A DNA stretch of 64,000 bases from an uncultured Eubacteriales bacterium (GTDB taxonomy: Bacteria > Bacillota > Clostridia > Monoglobales > Monoglobaceae), in contig CATWQA010000001.1 of NCBI GenBank assembly GCA_958352815.1, positions 62,001 through 126,000 of the forward strand, given 5' to 3'. Below the pieces are notes generated by a model. The model searched no databases, was not told the origin of the DNA, and saw only the letters and a program-made list of their open reading frames with translations. A program made the translations under genes and the position numbers. This document shows positions 36,428-43,939 of this stretch, in pieces (the first letter of the stretch is position 1; each line of letters opens with the position of its first letter).

Positions 36428-38097
36428 ATGAAAAACTTATTCAAAACCATGGTATTGGGATTAACTCTTATATCGGTTATTCTCAGCGGCTGCGGCCGGG
36501 AAGTCTCGAACGCTGCCACCGAGGCGGCTTCTCCTGACCGAGCCGCCCCAGTAATTCAATTCGAAGCTCAAAAAACCGCCGCTGACGGAACGGCGGAATA
36601 CTATCTCTTTGACGACAACCCGGAGCATCTTAACTCAAAATTTCTGGCGGACGGCGAGGAGCCAAGCTCTATGCCCATTTCGGCGAGCTGCAGCCGGGAA
36701 TATACACGGTTTTCAGCTACCACCACAGAGGCTATTCCGTTGACCTGAACGCCGATTTGTACTATGACGCGGTGTTTTCATCATCAAGCGAGGGTGAATT
36801 TGAAATCCTCAACCTGGGCATTGACCATGACTGGGACTGGAATCAGGCGTGGGCGGACTACACAGGCACAGAGGTTGTTATGCCCGAGTTTCTGCGCACA
36901 TTTAACTGCACCTGCGGCGAGGATTGCCCCTGCATAAACGGCGGGGACTGCCCCGACCCAAGCTGTCCGGCAATCATCCGAAACGAAAGCCGACAGCCTA
37001 AAACGGCGGAGTTTGACAACCTTAACACGCCCAAAAAGGTTTCGGCAGGCTCTCCCCTATACCTGAGCGAGGTGGTGAGCTATATCGAAAAGAATGACGT
37101 CAATCATTTCAGATACGGAGGCTGGAACGAGCCCATGTGGATGATGCTGCGGTTCAGAGTCACCGGAGGCAGCGTTAACTTTGACACTGTTGCCTACCAA
37201 GACCAAGCCGCCCTTAAAGCGAACTTTTCCACCCTAAAGCCCGGAGCCTTTGACAACGAGCCTCAATACAAGGGAATTGCGCCCAACGCTCCTATTGTCA
37301 CTGCGGAATTTGAGTACACAATAGACGACGCAACCCCTGAGGGTCCCGTACCGGTCACGGTTATAAACGCCAGAGCTCCCCAAGGAGTGACCATTCCCGA
37401 CGGGGTATTTGCCACCAACGTGAACACTTGGCGGGAGGAGGCTCCCATAGCGGCGGAGTCTGACATAATGCGCCTTGAATATAAGGACGACGCCAAGTAC
37501 GGCTTATACGGCAGCAATGTTGCCGAGAGCGAAAGAGATAATATTTGGCGTTTTGACCCGTATCACACCAAGCACTACGGCGGATACGACAAGGCAACCG
37601 AAAAGGCTCTCAGAGAATACGGAGTCGCCGTGGGCGAAAATTTCATACCAAACAGCAGTATTCTTGACATAAATTATCCCAAGGGCAGCGAGATCTCAAC
37701 AGATGAGTTCTACGCTTATAACGCCTGCAATTTAGGCAACTTCGGCGTGACCTCAAGATATGTTATCCATTTGAAAAACTCTGGAACTGCACAGCGCACA
37801 TTCAGCTTTTCAATGGAGTCCATAGCGGGGCAGGTTTACAGGTACAGCCAGATTGACGCCCAAAGCGGCGAAATTATTACCGACGACGGCGGCAAATATA
37901 TAATGAAAAAGTTTGACGACGACCCAAGAGAGGATCCCGCCTCCACCTCTGACCCCAAGGAACGGCTGACCCCTGCGAGAATGGGAGACACTCTCAGCTT
38001 CGAGACGGAACCGGGCAAGGAGTATGCCATAACCATAGAGATTACCACCCTTACGGGCTGCGTTGCACCTCTCCGCAACAAGTTTGAAATAAAATAG
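36428..38097 (+). pseudogene. Frameshifted lipoprotein gene of unknown function
   Basis: Two open frames together make one protein. The first (36428-) has a lipoprotein signal ('LTLISVILSGC') and runs to about residue 78. From about 36655-36662 the homologous continuation ('GAKLYAHFGELQPGIYTVFS') lies in another frame, which runs to 38097. The total length is one base short of a multiple of three, so a single-base deletion or a sequence error explains it. The product is a beta-rich exported protein with a Cys-cluster 'CTCGEDCPCINGGDCP' (about residue 165). AAAGGA precedes the ATG. I do not recognise the family. Confidence 0.8.
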
Positions 38098-38151
38098 CTC
38101 TCAAATTACAATAAATAGACTATAAATGCTAAAATTTCCGTAATTTTGTGA

Positions 38152-38180
38152 TTGCAAATATTTCGCAAATGTGGTAGAAT
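38152..38180 (+). promoter_or_regulatory. Promoter of riboswitch-pectate lyase transcript
   Basis: TTGCAA (38152-38157), 17 bases, TAGAAT (38175-38180), directly before the riboswitch. Confidence 0.6.
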
Positions 38181-38183
38181 GGT

Positions 38184-38294
38184 ATCAGGTTTGGGGAGTA
38201 GCAGGCGGCGTTTGTCGTTGCAGCTTTCGTCATCACGGCTTTTTGCCCGGAGGCTGCTGTCCTTAAAGGATTTGCGAGACTATAATCCGGATAA
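38184..38294 (+). promoter_or_regulatory. yybP-ykoY (Mn2+) riboswitch
   Basis: The hallmarks of the manganese riboswitch are present in order: TTTGGGGAGTAGC at 38190-38202, the internal ATCACGGCTTTTTGCCCGG (38232-38250), and GCGAGAC at 38274-38280 as the second conserved metal-loop strand. The short P1 stem joins GGTTT to AATCC with one mismatch. This family binds Mn2+ and normally switches on Mn2+ exporters or TerC-like proteins. Confidence 0.82.
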
Positions 38295-38331
38295 GCGTGC
38301 TTGTGCGCCTGTTTGGGTTGTGGTCTTTTTT
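38277..38331 (+). terminator. Riboswitch expression-platform terminator
   Basis: AGACTATAATCC (38277-38288) pairs fully with GGGTTGTGGTCT (38315-38326, three G-U pairs), followed by six T. The 5' arm overlaps the conserved GCGAGAC strand and the 3' strand of P1, so the ligand-bound aptamer and terminator are mutually exclusive: Mn2+ should turn transcription on. Confidence 0.8.
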
Positions 38332-38448
38332 GCTTTAAAATCACAAAGAAGAAATGTGCGCAAAAATTCTCTTATCATTTCTTGCTCCGCCGATAAGAGA
38401 AATTTATACTTAAACTATGCCGAGCGGAGCGGCGGATAGGAGATTTTT

Positions 38449-41103
38449 ATGAAGAAGCTGTTTACAATCATTTTAGCTGCGGTAATCGGTCTTACCTCTG
38501 TGCCTGCGGTTGTGGGCGCAAACACTGAAACAAGCAGTCCTGTCACAGCTGCGGGCGCGGGCAACCTTATAGCCTTCCCCGGCGCAGAGGGCGGCGGTAT
38601 GTACACCACCGGAGCCAGAGGCGCTTCAAGCCCCACAATCTATCACGTTACCAGCCTTGCCGACAGCGGTGCAGGCACCCTGCGTGACGCAGTTTCAAAA
38701 GAGGGACGTATTATCGTCTTTGACGTGGCGGGAACCATTAACCTAACCTCTCCCCTCACCCTTTCAAAGAAGAACATAACCATTCTCGGCCAAACAGCCC
38801 CCGGAGACGGCATTTGTATTTCCGGTGCGCCCACAAAAATTAATGCCGACAATATTATCATGCGCTACCTGCGCTTCAGAATGGGTGTTTACGATGAAGC
38901 CAACAAGAAGTATGACGATGACGCTCTGGGCGGCACCAACCATACCTCAAACCTGATTGTTGACCACTGCAGCATGAGCTGGTCAACAGACGAGTGCTGC
39001 TCAATCTACGCCGTTAAGGACTCCACCATTCAGTGGAGCATTATGACCGAGCCCCTCAACCGCTCTATCCACGACGAGGGCGACGGTATTCAGCAGCACG
39101 GATACGGCGGCATTTGGGGCGGCGTTAACGTTTCGTACCACCACAATATTGTATCAAGCGCCAACAACCGTTTCCCCAGAGTGGGAACCAGCGAGACCGT
39201 TAAGTCCTACAACAACACTGCCGACACCGAAAGCCTACTGGACGTTAGAAACAACGTTTTCTATAACTGGAAGTCCAACAACTCCTACGGCGGAGAGAAC
39301 GGCGTTCGCGTAAACTTAGTCAACAACTATTATAAAGAAGGTCCTGCCAGCAGCTCTATAAACAGGTTCTACCAGATGATGAAGGGCAAAAAGGGCGGCG
39401 TAAAGGACTGGGGAACCGACTTGGCTATCGGCGGAAACTACTACGATTCCAAGAGCTCAAGCTCCAAGGCCGACGCTATTAACCAAGACAACACCGCGGG
39501 CGTTGACACGGCGGACTCCGCAAAGTACAATCTTGAGACTTATGACGAGAGCCAACCCGGAACCGCCACCAACCACACCCAGTATATTCACGACTATCCC
39601 ATATATACCCAGACGGCTCAGGAGGCTTACGAGTCTGTCTTAGAGGGTGCGGGTGCAAGCATTGCAAGAGATGCGGTTGACGCCAGAGCCGTAAACGACA
39701 TCAGAAACAGAACGGGTCTCTTGGGAACAAACGGTATTATTGACCTGGCAGACCTTAAAACCTTTGAACCCATAACCTACAGCGGAACAAAGGCACAGGA
39801 CACAGACGGAGACGGTATGTCCGACACATATGAGGAGGCAAACGGCCTGAATAAGAACGACCCCTCCGACGCCCTGGTAAAAGCCACAAGCGGCGAGTAC
39901 GCAGGTTACTACAACATTGAGATATATTCCTTTAACCTGGCGTCAGACGAGCCTGCTCCCACCAATGCGCCTACGCCCACAATCGACCCCACAAAGCCCA
40001 CGCCTACTCCTGCGCCTACGGCAACACCCACAGCCGAACCCACCGCAACGCCTACGGCAACCCCTGAGCCTGTGTACAACATTTCCGTGGCAGATGACGT
40101 GGCAAACGGTTCTCTGGAAATAAACGGCACGGATACCAAAACGGTACACTGGGAGGCTGTCGATCATCTGGATCAAATCGGCGGAGCAAGAACGGTTAAC
40201 CTCAACGGCTCGGACAGCTCCGACGGCACAATTACCATGTTTGACACAACCACCACCATATTCCTCTATGATGGGGACAGTCAGGTCAGCGCAAGGGGCG
40301 ATGTCAATCCCTCAATCAGTGTTCCCGTCACCGATCAAAGCAACGTTGCGGGCAGCGTTTTCCTGCTCACACCTGCATCAGACGGAGAGATTGATCTGGA
40401 GCTCTACATTTACACAAATAAGCTCTTTAACGTATACGACAACACCAATCAAACATATATAGCCCAAGGCGAAGTTTTTGGTGCAGAGGGGCACCACACC
40501 TATACCTTTGAGGGAAAGGCAGGGAATGGGTACTACTTCTGGGCAGACGGCTCAAAAATAGGCTTAAAGTCTGCATCTGTTACAGGAGGCGGAATTGTTT
40601 CCAAGGCGGGAGAGACCATAACCGTCAACACAACCCCTGCTCAGGGCTATCGCGCTCAATATGTTACCACCACGCCGGAGACCGCTGTCACAAAGGTAGG
40701 AGAAAATGAGTTTACATTTGTTATGCCCGCCTCGGATGTGGTTGTGGACGCAGAGTTTGTGACAATCGATCAGCCTACGCCCACACCGGGCCCCACAGCG
40801 GATCCTGAGCCCACCAAACCGCCGATTTACTACAGTGCGGAGCCTGCGCTCAGCGGAACTTCCCTGACCGCTTCAATAGTGAACAGAGAGGCTAGCGAAA
40901 CTGAGGGACTGCTGTTTGCAGCGGCGGCGTACGAGGCTGACGATATTTTAGCCGAGGTAAAGACGATGATTATACCGGTTGGCGAGAACCCCACAGACGT
41001 TGCCTTTGAGTTTTCAAAGGAATACGGCAATATAAAATGCTACCTGTGGTCAGCGGCAACTCTTGAACCCATGTATGATGTACTGACTCCCAAAACAAAT
41101 TAA
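38449..41103 (+). CDS. Exported modular pectate lyase (PL1-like)
   Basis: 884 residues. A signal peptide (about 1-24) is followed by a parallel beta-helix of the PL1 type (about 40-400: 'AFPGAEGGGMYTTGARG', 'NLIVDHCSMSWSTDECCSI', 'SYHHNIVSSANNRFPRVG'). A calcium-binding thrombospondin-type segment 'DTDGDGMSDTYEEANGL' (about 450) and a Pro/Thr linker ('PTPTPAPTATPTAEPTATP') precede a jelly-roll domain. After a second Pro/Thr linker comes a C-terminal module ('IKCYLWSAATLEPMYDVL') shared with the leucine-rich protein at 60476-62608. It cleaves polygalacturonate outside the cell. It lies behind a Mn2+ riboswitch and has AGGAGA before the ATG. Confidence 0.92.
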   Translation: MKKLFTIILAAVIGLTSVPAVVGANTETSSPVTAAGAGNLIAFPGAEGGGMYTTGARGASSPTIYHVTSLADSGAGTLRDAVSKEGRIIVFDVAGTINLTSPLTLSKKNITILGQTAPGDGICISGAPTKINADNIIMRYLRFRMGVYDEANKKYDDDALGGTNHTSNLIVDHCSMSWSTDECCSIYAVKDSTIQWSIMTEPLNRSIHDEGDGIQQHGYGGIWGGVNVSYHHNIVSSANNRFPRVGTSETVKSYNNTADTESLLDVRNNVFYNWKSNNSYGGENGVRVNLVNNYYKEGPASSSINRFYQMMKGKKGGVKDWGTDLAIGGNYYDSKSSSSKADAINQDNTAGVDTADSAKYNLETYDESQPGTATNHTQYIHDYPIYTQTAQEAYESVLEGAGASIARDAVDARAVNDIRNRTGLLGTNGIIDLADLKTFEPITYSGTKAQDTDGDGMSDTYEEANGLNKNDPSDALVKATSGEYAGYYNIEIYSFNLASDEPAPTNAPTPTIDPTKPTPTPAPTATPTAEPTATPTATPEPVYNISVADDVANGSLEINGTDTKTVHWEAVDHLDQIGGARTVNLNGSDSSDGTITMFDTTTTIFLYDGDSQVSARGDVNPSISVPVTDQSNVAGSVFLLTPASDGEIDLELYIYTNKLFNVYDNTNQTYIAQGEVFGAEGHHTYTFEGKAGNGYYFWADGSKIGLKSASVTGGGIVSKAGETITVNTTPAQGYRAQYVTTTPETAVTKVGENEFTFVMPASDVVVDAEFVTIDQPTPTPGPTADPEPTKPPIYYSAEPALSGTSLTASIVNREASETEGLLFAAAAYEADDILAEVKTMIIPVGENPTDVAFEFSKEYGNIKCYLWSAATLEPMYDVLTPKTN

Positions 41104-41112
41104 TATATTATC

Positions 41113-41148
41113 AAATTGCCCGTCCTGCACATAGGACGGGCAATTTTT
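41113..41148 (+). terminator. Terminator of pectate lyase gene
   Basis: AAATTGCCCGTCCT, GCACAT, AGGACGGGCAATTT, then T-run. Confidence 0.92.
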
Positions 41149-41251
41149 ATTTCTAAAAATTTGAAATTTAAGGTTTTGTACACTCTATACTTTCATATAT
41201 CTTTACAATAACCGTGAGCGACAAACATAGCCGGTATACCAACGGTATACC

Positions 41252-41290
41252 CAGGTTAGGTTAGGTAAGGTTAGGTTAGGTAAGTAAAGG
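41252..41290. repeat. Short tandem TTAGG/GTAAGG tract
   Basis: AGG TTAGG TTAGG TAAGG TTAGG TTAGG TAAG: six near-perfect 5-base repeats in gene-free DNA. No known role. Confidence 0.75.
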
Positions 41291-41459
41291 AGAGAGTATG
41301 TCCTCTCTCACACAATAAAAAAATTAACAAGCTTGGATATATGTATTACGGTGTATGGGGCGGATTCCTATACGCCCCGCAAGTACACCAATGTGAGAAT
41401 ATAAATTATGCGGGATAATTATCGCATTACCCGCGACTGTGCGCCTCACGTGTCGCCTG

Positions 41460-41552
41460 CACTGGCAAAAACTAAGGAATATTATTGACATTAGTTACTA
41501 TGGCTCAATTGGAATACTGCGAGCCATCCAACTTCAAAGAAGTGGGGTCACA
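41460..41552 (+). mobile_element. 93-bp hairpin-loop-inserted element (family C), copy 3
   Basis: Runs from ACTGGCAAAAACTAAGGAAT to GGGGTCACA with the CCAACTTCAAAGAAGTGGGG hairpin. It sits between GTCGCCTGC and GGCGACC, the two arms of a hairpin; the related sequence without insert is at 36190-36245. Almost identical to copy 7 at 60090-60182. Confidence 0.75.
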
Positions 41553-41630
41553 GGCGACCTACCGTGCTTGCTATCCACATTTTGCAAAATGCGGCGCATG
41601 GCGTCTATAACCCAATATCCTGATGCTGAA

Positions 41631-41694
41631 CGGCACATATTATTCCAGTTAACATAAGGTATGCAATGTCAATAACAGCCCTAAGTTGGTGCCG
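41631..41694. repeat. Partial family C copy
   Basis: CGGCACATATTATTCCAGTT followed by CAATGTCAATAACAGCCCTA and GTTGGTGCCG: the left half of the family joined to a different end, as in the composite at 46648-46740. Confidence 0.55.
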
Positions 41695-41791
41695 ACAGGG
41701 CGGAACAGGGGGGCGACAAACACACCAATGCGAGTATATAAAATAACAGGGATTATGATTTAAATAAAATTCCAACAAATTTTATCTATAG

Positions 41792-41948
41792 GTAAAACAG
41801 GCGGGACAAGCAACGTTCCTACAAATTTTAAATCAGACCATTTGCACTATTTACAAAATTTTTTAACAACCAAAAAGGCTTATACAACACAAATAATCCT
41901 AAGAGAATATCAGTTTTAATTATAGGAACGCTGCTTGTTCCGTCTTAC
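41792..41948. mobile_element. 157-bp MITE-like element with different inverted termini (family E)
   Basis: The left end GTAAAACAGGCGGGACAAGC continues AACGTTCCTA; the right end, read on the other strand, is GTAAGACGGAACAAGCAGCG then TTCCTA. Core is A+T-rich without a gene. Size and GTA..TAC ends resemble family A, but the terminal sequence differs. The interval 41149-42188 has no other gene. Confidence 0.6.
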
Positions 41949-42089
41949 AAAATCCATATCCTTACACTGTAACATTCACATCATGTATTAGCAAATTCAT
42001 TTCTTTTTTCTTTTACAGAAATATAATAACACAATCTTTTATCTTTGTCAATATACATCACATTAAAAGATGTGTATATTTACAACGGC

Positions 42090-42123
42090 ACTGATTATAA
42101 TCTAAATGCAGATTACAATCAGT
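42090..42123. promoter_or_regulatory. Inverted repeat upstream of XRE regulator gene
   Basis: ACTGATTATAATCT and AGATTACAATCAGT, 14-base arms with one mismatch, spaced by 6 bases. It may be an operator or a leader hairpin. A further pair ATACATC..GATGTGTAT lies at 42051-42079. Confidence 0.5.
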
Positions 42124-42188
42124 CGCAGGTTCTGTCTTAAATGAGAATTTTCGCTCTGATTTAAAAATCAAAAAGGGAGTGAATAGAC

Positions 42189-42467
42189 GTGATACATGAG
42201 AGAATTAAAATGTTACGTGAGCAATACAACTACAGTCAAGCAGATTTAGCAAAGAAATTGGGAATTGCGCGGACAAGCGTGCTTGCTTGGGAAAGCGAGA
42301 CCTCTGTTCCGTCTATGCGCCATATTATCGAGATGGCAAAGCTGTTTCGTGTTACCACCGACTATCTTCTTGAGGTTGAGCCTAAACGCACTCTTACTCT
42401 GGACGGCTTAAATGATGAAGAAATAAGTATTATATGCGGCTTGCTGAATTATTTTGACAAAAATTGA
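42189..42467 (+). CDS. XRE-family helix-turn-helix regulator
   Basis: 92 residues with an XRE/Cro-type HTH at residues 4-60: 'IKMLREQYNYSQADLAKKLG' then 'ARTSVLAWESETSVPSMRHI'. The start is GTG with AAGGGAG nine bases upstream. It stands alone between repeats and is not next to its possible targets. The fold is clear; the role is unknown. A second, similar protein is encoded at 63719-63994. Confidence 0.88.
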   Translation: MIHERIKMLREQYNYSQADLAKKLGIARTSVLAWESETSVPSMRHIIEMAKLFRVTTDYLLEVEPKRTLTLDGLNDEEISIICGLLNYFDKN

Positions 42468-42582
42468 TTTGATATATAATGAACGCTAATAATCACTGCA
42501 AACATTTGTGTTTTATACCGGTTCCATATGGTATTAATTTAAGCCCATACTTTAGCATATCGCCCGACCCAACATTTAGCAG

Positions 42583-42605
42583 AGCGTATAGGAATCCGCC
42601 CCTAC
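42583..42605. repeat. Solo inverted terminus of family A
   Basis: AGCGTATAGGAATCCGCCCC then TAC, matching the variant right end of 7457-7606. A facing solo end (GTATGGGGCGGATTCCTATA) is at 41353-41379. Confidence 0.55.
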
Positions 42606-42697
42606 TACGTAAATATTAAAACTTTATTTTTACGCTGTACCCATGTAATTTTATTTATACTTGATAACATAATCTGTCGCCTAGCCCTGTTCCGCCC

Positions 42698-42790
42698 TCA
42701 TCGGCAACAACTTAGGTGTATTATTGACATTGCACACTTTGTGCAATGTCAATAATATGAGCCGTCCCACTTCAAAGAAGTGGGGTCACA
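42698..42790 (+). mobile_element. 93-bp hairpin-loop-inserted element (family C), copy 4
   Basis: Starts TCATCGGCAACAACTTAGG, ends GGGGTCACA. It contains a perfect palindrome ATTATTGACATTGCACA-CTT-complement plus the CCCACTTCAAAGAAGTGGG hairpin. It splits TTCCGCCC from GCCAGACCCGGGCGG, which are contiguous in the uninterrupted copy at 7289-7310. Confidence 0.8.
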
Positions 42791-42892
42791 GCCAGACCCG
42801 GGCGGTATCGGTTTTTCCCCTTCGGGGAAACCGATTGGGGCTCCGCCCCAAACCCCAAACAAAATTTTGATAAAGGCTTTGCCTTTTTGTTT

Positions 42893-43025
42893 GCCCGCCC
42901 TGTGCGTTTGGGGAGGAGAGCGGCAAACGCAACAGGGCGGGCGATAGGTACACCAATGTGAGAATAAAACTTAACAGGGATTGCGGTTTAAATAAAACGC
43001 CAAACCCGTATAATGTGGTATAAAT
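42893..43025. repeat. Inverted intergenic repeat (family D), copy 2
   Basis: Reverse complement of 23205-23337, with GCCCGCCCTGTGCGTTTGGG and GCAAACGCAACAGGGCGGGC as arms. The gene-free interval 42468-43303 also holds a family B block (42791-42890), a GGGCGCAATAAATGGCGCCC palindrome (43038-43064) and a family A solo end (43123-43149). Confidence 0.6.
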
Positions 43026-43251
43026 TGCCGGTATATCTGCGGGCGCAATAAATGGCGCCCCTACGAATTAAAGGGTTACATAAGCGTTAATCCGGCTGCG
43101 TTGGTAAAACCGTCGGTATGCTCGGGGCGTATGGGAATCCGCCCCCTACGAATTTGAACAGTTACACATATCCAAACTCAAATATTTTAATTGTGCATAT
43201 CGGGGTTTTGGGGTTCTCATATATGCGAATTTACATACAAAAAATGCGCAG

Positions 43252-43285
43252 GAGCACATCTTCTTCGAAAAAGAAGGTGTGCTTC
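43252..43285 (-). terminator. Terminator of gyrA-lipoprotein operon
   Basis: On the minus strand AGCACACCTTCTT pairs with AAGAAGATGTGCT, followed shortly by GCGCATTTTTT. Confidence 0.75.
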
Positions 43286-43303
43286 CTTTAACATATATTA
43301 ACA

Positions 43304-43939
43304 TTATCCAAATGCGATAGGTTCTGAGGAAAGCTCCTCAATATCCCCGTTTTTATATATGTTTATGGTCTTTTTGGCGTTCTCTCTGTCAATGCGCACC
43401 TGCATCTGATAAAACTCCGCTCCGCCGGAATTGGTCTGGAGAGTGAGCCCACTCAGGTCTCCGTCTATAGTAATCCCGTAAGCCTCCTCGGCTATCCTCA
43501 CAGCGTCCTCAGGGGTGAACCCTGCATCCGCTGCCGGTTCTTCGGCAAGACTTTCCTGAATTTCATCATACTCCGCAAGCTGCTCATCGGTAAGGGCTTC
43601 CACGTCAACCGAGCCCAGCATTTCCCGCGCGTCATCATACATTCCCGCGCCCATAAAGGATCTTGCGTCGTCCAGTTCGGACTGAACCTTGTCCGGCATG
43701 GCGGAAGCAGCGCTTCTCGAATTTCCCGCCGTGGGTCTGGGAGTCTGAACAACTTTCGGAGTCGCAGAGGTCTCATTGTCCCCTCCGAACTTAGAGGTTG
43801 TGGTCTCTCCGGCAGAGGCTGTTGCCGCTGCCGGTTCCTCCGTCCTTTTCTCATCCTTGGACTTGCCGCAGCCGGTGACCATTGAACACGCCAGAATAAA
43901 CGCCCCAAGGCACAGGGCTGCCCCCTTTAATGTGCTCAT
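43304..43939 (-). CDS. Lipoprotein with PepSY-like C-terminus, co-transcribed with gyrA
   Basis: 211 residues. A lipobox 'MVTGC' (Cys24) ends the signal peptide and a Thr/Ala/Ser-rich linker follows to about residue 85. A short helical segment ('DDARSFMGAGMYDDAREMLG') resembles one TPR unit, and the last 70 residues ('TPEDAVRIAEEAYGITID', 'KKTINIYKNGDIEEL') resemble PepSY. It would be anchored outside the membrane. Its ATG overlaps the gyrA stop by one base with GGAGGTGA upstream, so it is coupled to gyrA. I see no obvious functional link to DNA gyrase. Confidence 0.8.
   Translation of the reverse strand: MSTLKGAALCLGAFILACSMVTGCGKSKDEKRTEEPAAATASAGETTTSKFGGDNETSATPKVVQTPRPTAGNSRSAASAMPDKVQSELDDARSFMGAGMYDDAREMLGSVDVEALTDEQLAEYDEIQESLAEEPAADAGFTPEDAVRIAEEAYGITIDGDLSGLTLQTNSGGAEFYQMQVRIDRENAKKTINIYKNGDIEELSSEPIAFG

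Noticed and set aside
41252..41290. Telomere or centromere-like function of TTAGG repeats
   Set aside because: The tract is only 39 bases, internal to a chromosome-like gene context; nothing supports a telomere.
41353..42605. A 1.25-kb transposon with inverted ends enclosing the XRE gene
   Set aside because: The facing ends GTATGGGGCGGATTCC and GGAATCCGCCCCTAC exist, but similar solo ends occur throughout the window, there is no transposase, and the ends are more simply two degenerate family A copies.
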